Source: Phalacrocorax aristotelis
Lineage: Eukaryota > Chordata > Aves > Suliformes > Phalacrocoracidae
Direction: 5' to 3'
NCBI RefSeq assembly: GCF_949628215.1
Contig: NC_134277.1
Coordinates: 992,001-1,056,000, forward strand
DNA: 64,000 nucleotides
Positions within the stretch are counted from its first letter, which is position 1. Each line of letters starts with the position of its first letter. The notes beneath the pieces are model-generated. The model saw nothing but the letters and a program-made list of their open reading frames with translations. It was not told the DNA's origin and did not search any database. Shown here one piece after another: positions 44,801-55,977 of this stretch. The position numbers and the translations under genes were made by a program.

Positions 44801-45176
44801 CCAGAGCCCGCTCCACCCCGACTCGCGGGCAGTGGCGATAGCAAAAACTTGCCATTAAATGACCAAAATGGCCGCTTGCTGGCCCAAAATGGCTGCAAGC
44901 TGACCTGAAATGGCCGCAAGCCGACCTGAAACAGCTGCAAACTGACCCGAAACGGCCGCAAACTGGCCAAAAACGGCCTTTGCCCCAAGAGGAACACCCC
45001 CCGCCGAGGCCGGTTTCCCGCCGCTCCCAGGCTGCCGCCGCCGGGACGCGCGGAGCACCTACCCGCGCAGGGGCTCACGAGGATCTTGGTGTCCTCCTGC
45101 ATCTGCTGGCCTTCGGCGTACGGCTCCTCCGACTGTTTCATTCCGAACAAACCGCCGGGCTTGAAAAACCGGTAGC
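41868..45176 (-). CDS. C2H2 protein with about 16 intact fingers and a KRAB-B-like exon (positional REPIN1 candidate)
   Basis: Probable DNA-binding nuclear protein. Two coding exons are firm: 45063-45176 (phase 1 to 1, acceptor CCAACCAG/GC, donor GCGG/GTAGGT) and 41868-44617 (acceptor GATATCCAG/TT), closing in phase; upstream exons are unsure. The first encodes [20 protein letters not shown] and then AEGQQMQED, a degenerate match to a KRAB-B exon (KPD...EQGEEPW). The second encodes about 16 good C2H2 fingers: three, then four, one isolated, five, then three, with 2-4 decayed fingers between (for example [16 protein letters not shown] lacking a second His, CPEHEKSS, and [10 protein letters not shown] at the C-terminus). 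Fingers 5-6 and 12-14 are near-duplicates (CxxCGRxFNQK, CTQCGKRF), so the array grew by block duplication. It lies where human REPIN1 lies (next to RARRES2), but REPIN1 has no KRAB part. Confidence 0.83.
44840..44985. repeat. Short tandem repeat in the intron of the multi-finger gene
   Basis: Six or so units of about 20 bases on aaatggccgcaagctgacc, varied by point changes. On the minus strand it reads as repeated RPF.VSLQPF, part of an open frame that runs on from the 45.06-45.18 kb exon; I treat it as intronic because the exon has a good donor. Confidence 0.75.
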
Positions 45177-45768
45177 CTGGTTGGAGGGGTAAGAGCTGGT
45201 CACCGTGAACCGCGTCGCGCCGCGAAACGCGCGTGCGGCACGGGCGCCGCTACGCCGGAGACGCCTGCGTGAACGCCCGAATAAGCTAAAATTAACGAAG
45301 CCGGGGGGCATCGCCTTCGCTTATTTTAAGCTTCTGCTGCCTGAGATGTAATTAAAGATTAAAGGAAATACCAGCAGCTGGCTCCCGCCTCGCGGCAAGG
45401 TGGAAGGCGGGAAGGAGCGCCGTTCGGCGGCTCACCGGCCGCCCTCAGAGCCCGCGAAAGGCTTTTGCGATCGGATTTCAAAGGCTACCACAAGAATGCA
45501 ATTAGTTCCAACCCAGGCCTCCCAAGCAGAATAGAAATCGCCCTCTCGAGCAGACGAGCACCCAAAGGACCTGCCTGAGCTCCAGGTCAGGGATTCCTCC
45601 CAGTGGTGCCATTTGTATATTTACATACAATCTCTGCGTCCCCCCACCCCGGTCAAGAGGAGACCCTTGCTGGCCATCAGCCGGACTTGGTGTTACCCCA
45701 GGACCGACCGCACTCTGGGGAAGCCGCAAGCGCGCCCGCAACCCCCCTCGCAGGCGGGTGGTGGTCAC

Positions 45769-45842
45769 CTGTGCAGGGGTCGGAGGGGACCTCGGCGCTG
45801 ACGGCATCCAGCTCGTGTCCGGCTCTCGGCACCTCGCTCAGC
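45769..45842 (-). CDS. Possible upstream exon of the multi-finger gene
   Basis: Acceptor CTACCCCAG/GC and donor TGCACAG/GTGACC frame LSEVPRAGHELDAVSAEV. The 3' end is phase 1, which fits the next exon, but the 5' end would be phase 2, unlike the usual KRAB-A donor, and I find no KRAB-A exon to the right. It may start instead at an acceptor near 45877. Confidence 0.3.
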
Positions 45843-45961
45843 CTGGGGTAGGGGAGCAGGTTCAGGGCGTGGGCAGGCTGCACCAGGAGAGAGGAGAAGT
45901 GTCTCAGCAGGACGTCATCGCTTCTTTGGGGTTTGTTTCTTTGGGGTTTTTGGCCAGCAGG

Positions 45962-46514
45962 AGCCGAGCAGGGATGGGGCCCCTGTGCTCGGCACTGGGA
46001 GGCCCCACCTCAAATGCTGGGCTCAGGTTTGGGCCCCTCGGGACAAGAAGGCCCTTGAGGGGCTGGAGCGTGTCCAGAGAAGGGCAGCGGGGCTGGGGCA
46101 GGGTCTGGAGCACAAGTGTGCTGGGGGGCGGCTGGGGGAGCTGGGGGGGTTTAGCCTGGAGAAGAGGGGGCTGAGGGGAGCCCTTCTCGCTCTCTGCAGC
46201 TGCCTGAGAGGGGCTGGAGTGAGGGGGGGGTTGGTCTCTGCTCCCAAGTCACCAGGGACAGGACGAGAGGGAACGGCCTCAAGCTGCGCCAGAGGAGGTT
46301 TAGGTTGGGTGTGAGGCAAATGCCTTCCCTGCCAGAGGGGTCAGGGGTTGGCACAGGCTGCCCAGAGAGGTGGGGGAGTCACCGTCCCTGGGGGGTGACG
46401 AACACTGTGCAGACGTGGCGCCTGGGGACACGGTTTAGAGCTGGGCTTGGTGGCGTTGGGTTAAGGGCTGGACTTGATCATGCTAAAGGCCTTTTCCAAC
46501 CCAAACAATTCTGA
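45962..46514 (+). mobile_element. CR1 LINE, 3' part
   Basis: Plus-strand CR1 from gagcagggatggggcccctg through ctggagcgtgtccagagaagg, ctgggggggtttagcctgg, gagtcaccgtccctgg and ggtttagagctgggcttgg to ccaaacaattctgag. Same subfamily as 23.6-24.2 kb and 49.3-50.0 kb. Confidence 0.9.
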
Positions 46515-46679
46515 GGAGGACAGCCTGTCCAGACAGTGCCCGAGGCCCCCGGGCCACCAGCAGCGAGAGCCGCCCCATGCCGAGGGGTGCACTGCCCTGG
46601 GGAGAGGGGCCCCCACGCCGCTGTCACCGCCCGGGCCCGCAGAAAGCCCCCGCACCCCCCGACCCTGAGCTCGGGAGCT

Positions 46680-49300
46680 AACGGGGCCCCAGTGCGGCGG
46701 CATCACCGCCGGGGCGCTCTCCTCCGACTCCGGATCCGCAGCAGCACAGCCGGGACAAATCCCGGGGCCATTTTCCCCGCGGAGCGCTGATAGAAGCTGC
46801 TCCGGCACCGGAGGAGGGGGACGGCACCGCTGCTGCCCCCCGTCCCGGGGCTCCAACCCCTCGGGGAAGGTACAGGCAGGCGGCGGCACGGGAGGGCAGG
46901 GGCTCGGGGCGACGCCTCCCGCTTTGCCACCGACTTGTTTCGGTGCAGGGAAGCAGCTTCTCCCCGGCGTGCCTCAGTTTCCCCACCTGCCGGAGCTCGG
47001 CGGAAGGCTCGAGCGGAGCTCGCTAAGGGCTGAAGCCCCGGGCTGAGCTCCCCGTCTGACGGGATGGCTTCCTTCCCGAGCGGACCCCTCGCCCGGTGCG
47101 ACCACCCGGCCCCACTCCCAGCCCAGCCGGGACCCACACCGGAGGTGGAAACCTCTGCCAGGAGCCGGAGCAGCCTCTCCCGGGAAGCTCGACACCCCAT
47201 CCCCCCGCCTTCCCCCCCGGGATCCCCCCTCCTTCCCGCAGAACTCCCCCGGAGCTTGGCAGCAGCGCAAGGAGAGCAGATGGCAGGAGACACGGCGCCC
47301 AGCCGCGCTCCGACACTTTTAAAAAAGCGCCAATTTAAACGAAAAAGCCTCGCCGGGGGCTCGCGCGGCTCCTCATATCTCGAACCGAGGAGGGGAAAAG
47401 CACCAGGAAACCCCCCCCGGCCCTCGAGGAAAACCCCCCCGCCCCCCCCCCCCCCCAAAATGCTGCGGCACCAAAGCGGAGCCGGGGCTCCTCCCGACCG
47501 CCGCGGCGGCGCGCCCGGCCCTCCGCCGTCCCCGCGGGCGTACCTGGGGCGCTCCGCCGGCGGACATGGCTCCCCGCGGGGCCGCCCGGCGCGGGGAGAG
47601 GACATGGGCTGCGGGGAGAGCGCCGGGCGGCGGCTGTCCTTCCCCTCCGCCTTCCGCCACGGTCGCGGGCTCCGGTCTTCCCCGACTTCCTCCAAATGGC
47701 TGCTGCGGGGCCCTGGGAGAGCGGGAGAGGGGAGCCGGTGAGCGGGGAAGGCGGCGCGGCACGCCGAGAGGCGAAGCCGGAGGAGCTCGGCCGCCTGCAG
47801 AGCCGCCCTACCCCTCCTCCTCCTCCTCCTCCTCCTCCTCCGAGTTGTTTCGGGGGAGAGGAAGGCGCCGAGCCCGGGCTCTGGCCCGGATTCACTCCGG
47901 TTACCGCAAAGCTTCCCCGCCGGCAGCGCTACTGGGATTTGTAGTCCACGCCGAGAGGCCTCCCGCCGCACTGCTCCCGCCAGCCCCGGCGAGGGGGCGA
48001 CGGCCCCGGCGGGGACACGCGGGGGCCGCCCAGCACAACGCCCTCGCCCCGGTTTTGGCGGGGAAGGAGCTTCGCCCACCCGTCCCGGCGGCGCCGGGGG
48101 CTCTTCCCGCCTCGAGGGGGGGCCGAGGCGGCGACGCCGCTGCTGAGAAGCCCCCCCCCCCCGGCCAGCCCCGGCCGCGACGGGGACGCGGTGGCGAACG
48201 GCCGGGGCGCCTTTCGGGGTGCGGCTGGCAACGGGGGGGCGCCGCAGCGGAGCCGTGCCGCCGCCCGCGACCCCCGCCCGCCCCCCGGCGCGCTGCCGAC
48301 CGGGGCGCGGGGTCCGCCGGTGCGGGCGCCTGCCGGGGGGCACGTCCCGGGGGGCTGTCAGTCGCCATCCCGGCTGTCAATCGCTGTCCCGGGGGTCTGT
48401 CTGTCTGTCTGTCCATCCATTGCTGTCCCGAGGGCTGCGTGTCTGTTTGTCCGTCTTTCACTGTCCCAGGGTGTCTGTCTGTCCGTCCATCACCATCCAG
48501 GGGTCTGTCTGTCAGTCACTGTCCTGAGGGACTATCACCGTCCTGGGGGTCTGTCTGTCTGTCCATTGCAATCCCGGGGGTTGGTCTGTCTGTCCATCAC
48601 CATCCCAGGGGTCGGTCTGTCCGTCCATCGCCATCCTGGGGGTTGGTCTGTCTGTCTGTCCGTCCGTCGCCGTCCCAGGGGTCTGTCGGTCGGCCTGGCT
48701 GTCTCTCTGTCCGTTCGTCCGTCCGTCCGTCCGTCCGCCGCTGGGGCCGTGCCGCCCCCCACCCCCGCGAAGCCCCCGCCTCGCCCCGCGAACGCGCCCG
48801 GCCCCGCCTGTCACCGGTACCGGCCGGGAGCGGCCCCGGGCCGCCGGGGGCCCGAGCGGTGAGACTCCCCGGTACCGGTATCGCCACCGAGCCGCCCGCA
48901 CCAGAGCGACCAGGCCCCGCCGCCGCCTTCCCCGGGGAAACTCACGGAGGAACGACGCTCCCGCTACGTGATGACGACGGCGCGGCGGCGGCGGCGGCGG
49001 CGACGTAACGTGCGGCGGGAGGGGCGGGGCGGCCGCGCCCACCGCCTCCGCGGGGGGGGGGGGCAAAACCCCCACCCCAACCACTTCCGGGTTGAGCGGG
49101 CGTGTCCTGCGGTGGCACCCGTACGGCGGGGCGGGGCGCCCCCTGCCGGCGCCGCCGGGCCTCGCGCCGCCGAGCCGCGGCATCGGGCCGGAGCGGCCCC
49201 GGCGCCGCCGTGGAGAGCCGGGCCTCGGCGGGACTTCGTGGGGCGCCGGGCACGGAAAGGCCTGCGGGATCACCGGGTCCCGCCGCCAGCCCGACACCCC
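46680..49300. promoter_or_regulatory. Large CpG island with repeats; promoter of the multi-finger gene or a neighbour
   Basis: About 2.6 kb of very CpG-rich sequence. It holds a run of C at 47439-47456, a (TCC)n stretch at 47813-47841, a tandem repeat at 48.36-48.74 kb and a CGG-type run near 48985-49005. ETS-like ACTTCCGGG at 49081 and GCTACGTGATGACG at 48962 are promoter-like. It is the likely 5' end of the minus-strand multi-finger gene. Long frames of up to 546 codons here have no domain and are compositional. Confidence 0.5.
48360..48735. repeat. Minisatellite of gtctgtctgtccatc units
   Basis: About ten imperfect units of 30-40 bases, each a gtctgtctgtctgtcc run followed by atcgccatcccgggggt. 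It ends in a gtccgtccgtccgtccg tetranucleotide run. Confidence 0.9.
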
Positions 49301-49329
49301 CCGGCCTCCCGGGCCGCGTCCCACGCGCC

Positions 49330-50010
49330 ACGTCCGCACGGGTTCGTCACCCCCGGGGACGGCGACCCTCCGCCTCTCTGGGCAGCCTGTGCCAACCCCT
49401 GACCCCTCTGGCAGGGAAGGCATTTCCCTCACACCCAACCTAAACCTCCCCTGGCGCAGCCTGAGGCCGTTCCCTCTCGTCCTGTCCCTGGTGACTTGGG
49501 AGCAGAGACCAGCCCCCCCCTCACTCCAGCCCCTCTCAGGCAGCTGCAGAGAGCGAGAAGGGCTCCCCTCAGCCCCCTCTTCTCCAGGCTAAACCCCCCC
49601 AGCTCCCCCAGCCGCCCCCCAGCACACTTGTGCTCCAGACCCTGCCCCAGCCCCGCTGCCCTTCTCTGGACACGCTCCAGCCCCTCAAGGCCCTTCTTGT
49701 CCCGAGGGGCCCAAACCTGAGCCCAGCATTCGAGGTGGGGCCTCCCCAGGGCCGAGCACAGGGGCCCCATCCCTGCCCGGCCCCTGCTGGCCACACCAGT
49801 GCTGACACAAGCCCGGGGGCTGGTGGCCTCCTTGGCCACCCGGGCACTGCTGGCTCATGCCCAGCCGGCTGTCAGCCAGCACCCCCAGGGCCTTCTCCGC
49901 CGGGCACTTCCCAGCCCCTCTGCCCCGGGCCTGGGGCGCTGCCTGGGGTTGGTGTGACCCGAGGGCAGGACCCGGCCCTGGGCCTTGTTAAACCTCACAC
50001 AACTGGACTT
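49330..50010 (-). mobile_element. CR1 LINE (antisense), 3' part
   Basis: Reverse-complement CR1 beginning in the gggttcgtcacccccgggg block, then ggcagcctgtgccaacccc, ccctggtgacttgggagc and on to gggccttgttaaacctcaca. It runs directly out of the CpG island. Confidence 0.88.
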
Positions 50011-50084
50011 GTTAGCCCTCATACAGTTGGCAACGGATGCAAAGAATAACAAGAAAGGATGGGCTCCTGTGCCCCCTGCTCAAG

Positions 50085-50152
50085 CTGGGGGTGTTGGACA
50101 AGATGATCTCCAGAGGCCCCTTCCAACCCCTATGATTCTGTGATGCTGTAAA
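50085..50152 (+). mobile_element. CR1 LINE 3' terminal scrap
   Basis: gggggtgttggacaagatg, ctccagaggccccttcc and atgattctgtgatg: the last 60-70 bases of a CR1, abutting the next CR1. Confidence 0.75.
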
Positions 50153-52606
50153 GGGTTCTCAACAGGTACATGGACCAGAAAGGGAAAGTCAAAGGAAGCG
50201 TACCCCCCGATGAACAGGATTGGTGGCCTGGCATCAACAGTCGAGGAGAAGGCTGAGGGACTCAACACCTTTTTTGCCCCAGTCTCCCCCGGTCACCTCT
50301 CCCCTCCTCCCCCAAGCCGAGGGGCCGTGGGGTGGAGGCCAGGGGGGTAAAGCCCCTCCCGCTGTAAGGGAAGGTCAGGTTCGTGACTGCCTGAGGAACC
50401 TGGACGTACACCAGCCCATGGGACCTGACGAGACACATCCCAGAGCCCCGAGGGAAATGGCTGATGCAGTCATTAGGGCACTCCCCATGATATTTGAAGG
50501 GTCACGGCAGTCAGGTGAAGTCCCTGGGGACTGGAAGAAGGGAAACACTGTGCCCACCTTTAAAAAGGGTAGAAAGGAGGACCTGGGGAGCTGCCATCCT
50601 GTCAGCCTCAGCTCTGTGCTGGGGAAGGCCATGGAGCAGACCCTCCTAGAAGCTCTGCTACGGCACATGGAGGACAAGGGGGGTGATTCGGGGCAGCCAC
50701 CACAGCTTCAGCAAGGGTGAGTCCTGCCTGACCAACCCAGTGGCCTTCTCTGATGGAGTGACTGCATCAGTGGGCCAGGGGAGAGCTGCAGGCGTCACGT
50801 CTGGGCTTGCGTAAGGCCTTCGACATGGTCCCCCGCAGCACCCTTCTCTCTAAACTGGGGAGATACTGATTTGTTGGGTGGACTGTTCGGTGGGTGAGGA
50901 ACTGGCTGGGTGTCACATCCAGAGGGTCGTGGTCAACGGCTCGATGTCCAGATGGCAACACGTGACGAGTGGTGTCCCCCAGGGGTCTGTACTGGGACCG
51001 GTGCTGTTTAGTGTCTTCATCAACGACAGACAGTGGGATCGTGTTTGGGATTTAGCTGGGCTAGAGTTAATTTTCTTCGCTGCAGCTGGCCTAGCACTGC
51101 GCTCTGGACTTAGTATGAAAACAACGCTGATAACACACCGATGTTTTTGTTGTTGCTGGGCAGTGCTTGTGCTAGTCAAGGACATTTCCAGCTTCCCACG
51201 CTCTGCCGGGGGCACAAGCAGCCGGGAGGGGAGCGGGCACAGCTGAGAAAGCAGATTAAAACTGGCCAAAGGGATATTCCATACCATGTAACATCGTGCC
51301 CAGTAGGTTACCTGGGAGGGGCTGGCCGGGGGAGGGAGGCAGCAATCGCGGCTCGGGGACGGGCAGCGTCGGTCGGCGGGTGGGGAGCGGCTGTGTCGTT
51401 TGTGTTTCTGGATTTTTCGCTTTTCCTTTTTATTATATTATCATTATTGTTATTATTATAATAATTGTCATTATTATAATTATTATTTTATTTTAATTAT
51501 TAAACTGTTCTTATCCCAACCCACAAGCTTTTTTTTTTCTTTTGCTCTTCCGATTCTCTCCCCCGTCCCACAGGGGTGGGGGTAAGTGAGCAAGCGGCTG
51601 CAGGGTGTTGAGTTGCCGACTGGGGCGGAACCACGATGGGTCCGTACTGGGACCGGTGCTGTTTAATGTCTTCATCAACGACTTAGACGGCGGGACCATG
51701 TCTACCCTCAGCAAGTTTGCAGATGACACCAAGCTGAGCGGGGCAGGTGACCTGCCAGAAGGACGGGATATCATCCAGAGAGACCTGGACATGCGGGAGA
51801 GGGGGCCTGGGAGAGCCTCCTGAGGTTCAGCAAGGCCAAGGGCAAGGTCCTGCCCCTGGGTCGGGGCAGCCCCCGGTACCAACACAGGCTGGGGGATGGG
51901 GGGATGGGGAGCAGCCCTGCGGAGAAGGACTTGGGGGTGCTGGGGGGTGAAAAGCTGGACACAAGCTGGCCATGTGCGCTCACAGCCCAGAGAGCCAGCC
52001 GTGCCCTGGGCTGCATCCCCAGCAGCGCGGGCAGCAGGGCGAGGGAGGGGGTCCTGCCCCTCTGCCCCGCTCTGTGAGACCCCCCTGCAGCGCCGCCTCC
52101 AGCTCGGGGCTCCTCAGCACGGGACAGACACGGGGCTGTTGGAGCGGGGCCAGAGGGGGCACAGAAATGCTCGGGGGGCTGGAGCCCCTCTGCTGCGAGG
52201 CCGGGCTGGGAGAGCTGGGGTTGTGCAGCCTGGGGAGGAGAAGCTGCGGGGAGACCTTATTGCAGCCTCCCAGTGCTTAAAGGGGGGCTGTGGGAAGGGC
52301 GGGGGTGACCTCTTTAGCAAGGCCTGTTGTGACAGGCCAAGGGGTGATGGTGTTAAACTAAAGGAGGGGAGATTTAGGCTGGATATAAGGAAGAAATTTT
52401 TGCAGTGAGGGTGGTGAAACCCTGGCCCAGGTTGCCCAGAGAGGTGGGAGATGCCCCACCCCTGGAAACATTCAAGGCCAGGCTGGACGGGGCTCTGAGC
52501 ACCTGATCTAGTGGGAGATGTCCCTGCTCATGGCAGGGGGCTGGACTGGATGGCCTTGGAAGGTCCCTTCCAATCCAGACCATTCTGTGATTCTATGATT
52601 CTATGA
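50153..52606 (+). mobile_element. CR1 LINE with reverse-transcriptase remnants, interrupted by an LTR
   Basis: The longest CR1 here. Recognisable reverse-transcriptase pieces in order: [56 protein letters not shown] and [20 protein letters not shown] (palm-domain FADDT), then the 3' non-coding part ending cattctgtgattctatgattc. Several frame breaks show it is dead. The segment is interrupted at 51042-51637 by a solo LTR. Sequence left and right of the LTR overlaps rather than joins. Confidence 0.88.
51042..51637 (+). mobile_element. Solo ERVL-type LTR nested in CR1 (fossil)
   Basis: About 596 bases, starting TGTTTGGGATTTAGCTGGG. It contains ctggacttagtatgaaaac and gataacacaccgatgttttt, an AT-rich (ATT)n-like stretch at 51421-51510 and the tail gagcaagcggctgcagggtg, all features of avian ERVL-like LTRs. 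No internal genes are present, so it is a solo LTR left by recombination. It is younger than the CR1 reverse-transcriptase region it interrupts. Confidence 0.75.
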
Positions 52607-52915
52607 ATTGCCCTCGGCCCATTGATGCAGCCTGTGCAGGTCCCTCTGCAGAGCCTCCCTGCCCTCCAGCAGATCGACACTCCCGCCCAACTTGGTGTCA
52701 CCTGCAACTCCCTGAGGGTGCCCTCGATCCCCTCGCCCAGATCATTGATAAAGACATTAAACAAGACAGGCCCCGACACCGAGCCCTGGGGAGCCCCGCT
52801 CGTGACCGGCCCCCAGCTGGGGTTAGCTCCATCACCACAGCTCTCTGGGCTCGGCCACCAGCCAGTTTTTTTTAACCCAGCGGAGCGTACACCCATCCAA
52901 GCCAAGTTCTGGGGA
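52607..52915 (-). mobile_element. CR1 LINE (antisense), internal reverse-transcriptase fragment
   Basis: Minus-strand translation gives [20 protein letters not shown] followed by [14 protein letters not shown], a CR1 reverse-transcriptase segment of a different subfamily. It directly abuts the 3' tail of the plus-strand CR1 at 52606. Confidence 0.8.
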
Positions 52916-53703
52916 CTTTTGTGTCCCCCACCGTCACCCCCAACACCCACCATCTCCCACCTCCCACTCCCAGGACCCCACAGACCCCCCCAAAGGGAGG
53001 GCTGGCAGCTTTCGGGTGCAACTGGGTGTTGGGACCCCGACAGCGGCACATGGGAAGGCTGGTGGGGCCATGGGGGCAGACGGGGGGGGTGCAGGACCCC
53101 CAGCCCGGACACGGGCGCCGTTCATTTGCCGTCCGTGTGCTGCGGGTGTTGCACGGCCTGGGAGGCGTCCCCGCTCAGCCGGCGGCCCGGCCAAGCCGTG
53201 CGGGCTGGGGGAGACCCGGCACCCCCCTGGCAGCGGCACCTCCCTCCCCGGCACACTGTGTGGCCCTGTGTCCCAGGGGAGAGGAGCCTCCCCGAGGTCC
53301 CCGTGCCAGCGGCGGTGACATTCGGCCGCTTGCCGAGGGCTGCCGGCCCCGTGCCCGAGCCGCCCTTCTGCCCGGCTCCCCTCCCGGCCCCTCGGCACCC
53401 CATCCCGGGGGGCGCGAGGCTGCCGGTGGGCCCGGGGCGACGCCGGCATCCCCTCCGGCCGGCTGCCGGTGACGGCCGGCTGCTGGTGGTGGCCGTGTCC
53501 AGCCCCTCCTCCCCGTGGCCATGCCGGAGGGGCCGTGCCGGAGTGGGGGGGGACACACCGCGCAAGCAGCCTGCGGGGCCAGCCCGGGGGCGGAAAAAAG
53601 GGCAGTTTCCAGGAAATTGGTTAATGAGAGACGAAAACCACCAGCTGGTCGATCGGCGAGGCTCTCTGGGGTCAGGCAGCCCCGGCAGCCCCCCGCCGCA
53701 GGG
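52916..53703. other. Upstream flank of RARRES2
   Basis: GC-rich 5' flank. The ccagcttggtgg-like TSS region cannot be fixed and no TATA box is plain. A short AT-richer piece (caggaaattggttaatgag) at 53608-53630 lies 75-95 bases before the start codon. Confidence 0.4.
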
Positions 53704-55150
53704 ATGAGGTTCCCGCTAGCCCTTTGCCTGGGCTTGGTGGCCCTGGCCGCCGCCAGCCAGTCCCCGCTGCAGCGGCGGGTGGTGAGGGAGGTGCTGGAGT
53801 ATTTCCACAGCCGCAGCAACGTGCAGCACATCTTCAAGGAGCAGGCGGTGGAAGGGGCTGTGGAGCGGGTGAGCGCCGGGGGGGGCTGCGGGTGCCCTCG
53901 GACCCCCGCGGAGGGGGCGGGAGGTGTGTGTGCGGTGGCTGGTGCCACGGGGAGGGACGAGATGGCGGCCAGAGGCCTTGGCCCGGCGTCGGCGGGAACG
54001 GGCAGGGCAGGGGGGGCGGCGGCGAGGGGGTCGGGGCCCGTCACGGAGGAGGGGGCGGTGGGCGGGCTGGGCGTGGGGACGGCCCCACCGGCGTGGCACG
54101 GCACAGGGGTCACAGGGGGCACGCAGGCAGGGGGTGGCGGAGCTCAGCTACCCATTAACCGTGGGGCGAGCGACCGCTGGCCGACGGCCATCGCGGGGCA
54201 GCCGGGAGCACCGACGGCGGCGGCGGCTCGGACGTGACGGTTCCTCGGGAGGGCTGGGGGCTCCGGGGACCCTCCGACTGGGGCCGCTCGCCCACATTGG
54301 GACCCTCCATGTGGGGGTCCCGGCGCGGTTGTTCCCCAGGGCTGGATGTACCCCTGCGGCCGCCTCACCGAGCAGCCCCTGGTGCGGGGTCGGCGTCGCA
54401 TCCGTGCTGGCCGCCCTGCGTCCCCCCCAAGCTGACGGGGTGACCCTCTCCCCCCAGGAAGACCCCTCGGGGACGTTCGTCCAGCTGCGGGTCAGCCTGG
54501 TGCAGACGGCCTGCAGGAAGAGGGCACCGCAGCGGCACAACTGCAGGACCGTGGAGAACCGGGTGAGTCGGGCTGCCAGACGGCGTCCCCCCCTCCTCGG
54601 GGCCACGTCCCGCGGGGCCACGGCACCTCCGCCTCCCCCGGACCCCCCACCGTCCCTCCGCCGTGTGTGCCAGGGAGGCGACGACGGGTTCGTGGCCGTG
54701 CCCGGCGCTGCCGTCCTGCCACCCCACGGCGAGCGGCAGGGACGTCCCCAAGCCTGGCAGGGCAGGGGTCTGGCCAGGACCCGCCGGGGGTCCCAGGGGT
54801 CCCGGGTGGTGACAGGCCATGCTCTCACCCCAGAGGAAGCCAACCTGCCTGGCTTGCTACAAGTTTGACGGCGGCGATGTCCCCAAGGTGCTGACAAGTA
54901 CCAGAACTGCGGCCCCAGCCATCACCTGGCGGTGAAGGTGAGCCGACCCCTGGGCACCGGCACAGGGGTCCCCGCTGGCCGCCGGGCCCCTCGCGGTGCC
55001 GTGGTGGGTGCCGACCCACCCCGCTCTGCCCCGCAGGAGATCAAACAGCGAGACGAAGCGGAGTGCAGGGCGGTGGAGGAGGCCGGCAAGGCGACGGACA
55101 CGCTCTACCTCCCTGGCATGTACGCCTTCTCCAAGGGGCTGCCGGTCTAG
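53704..55150 (+). CDS. RARRES2: Chemerin (retinoic acid receptor responder 2)
   Basis: Secreted chemoattractant and adipokine, ligand of CMKLR1; cystatin/cathelicidin-like fold. Exons at 53704-53868, 54458-54562, 54834-54937 and 55037-55150, all phase 0 with GT-AG ends, give about 162 residues (human 163). The signal peptide MRFPLALCLGLVALAAAS is followed by RRVVREVLEYFHSRSNVQHI. Later exons keep the fold's cysteines (QTACRKR, NCRTVENR, CLACYKF, QNCG, AECR). The C-terminus LYLPGMYAFSKGLPV matches the bioactive chemerin tail (P-G-x-A-F-S-K-x-L-P). Exon 3 is one base short: the frame after PKVL only continues (DKYQNCG...) if one base is missing near 54892, otherwise it stops early. The neighbours LRRC61 and finger genes fit human 7q36.1. 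Confidence 0.92.
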
Positions 55151-55544
55151 GGGGCGGCCCCCACGCGGTACGTGCCGGGGACGGGTCGGGGACACGCGGC
55201 CCTCTCCCCGCCGGCAGAGCTCCGGCACCCCCTGGCGCTGGTGGGACCCCACCCAAGCGCTGGGGACTGTCCTTGGGCCAGGAGAACACCCTCCCCACCG
55301 GGACACCTCCGGCTGGGTCTGGGGACAGGGACAAGCTTGGGGGGGGTCTCCTCCCGCAGCCAGCCCCTCTCTGTGTCCCCTCTTCAGGGCCACCACCGCC
55401 AGCAGCCCCAGCAGACGGACGATGTCCCGGGGGGACCAGCCCGGCCCCCCCGCCCCGCTTGCCACCCCCCCAGCACTGCATCACCAAAGGAGGGTCCCGG
55501 AGGCGTCCCTGTTCCCCCCCCCGCCCCCTGCCCCCCAGCTCACC

Positions 55545-55550
55545 AGTAAA
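55545..55550 (+). terminator. Variant polyadenylation signal AGTAAA of RARRES2
   Basis: AGTAAA in caccagtaaaccctgg, about 400 bases past the stop codon. No AATAAA is nearer. Confidence 0.5.
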
Positions 55551-55829
55551 CCCTGGCTCTGGCTCCCGCTGTCGTCGCCGTTATTCCCGCCGGGGACCAC
55601 CGTGGGGATGTGGGTGTGGTGGCTTCAGCCCCCCACGTCCCCCCCAGCTCTGGGGGGGCCCCATGCCAGCTCCCCCTCCCCGGGTGTCACCCCCTGCCCA
55701 TCGTCCCCAGCCCAGGAGGAGGGATGGGGACGCGGCAGGTCCAGGCAGAGCAGTGGGGAGAGGCGGGTCCCCCCCCGACTCCTCGGGGCCTGGGACAAAG
55801 CAGCAGAGAGGGATCTCTGAGGATACACC

Positions 55830-55835
55830 TTTACT
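55830..55835 (-). terminator. Variant polyadenylation signal AGTAAA of LRRC61
   Basis: Plus tttact, AGTAAA on the minus strand, about 525 bases past the LRRC61 stop. RARRES2 and LRRC61 are convergent and their ends lie about 300 bases apart. Confidence 0.5.
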
Positions 55836-55977
55836 GCATGTGCCCCCCCGTCCCCACGGTGTCCCCCCAGGTATCGCCCCCTGTCCCATCTCTCCTCCAA
55901 GCTGGAGAGCTCAGCGATGGGCTCCCAAGGCCCATGAGAGAATCTCTGTTCCTGCTGCAGCTCTGCAGGGGACAGGG

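Noticed and set aside
46703-48343. 546-codon minus-strand frame in the CpG island
   Set aside because: Arg/Pro/Gly-rich composition without domain or conserved motif; expected in very GC-rich DNA.
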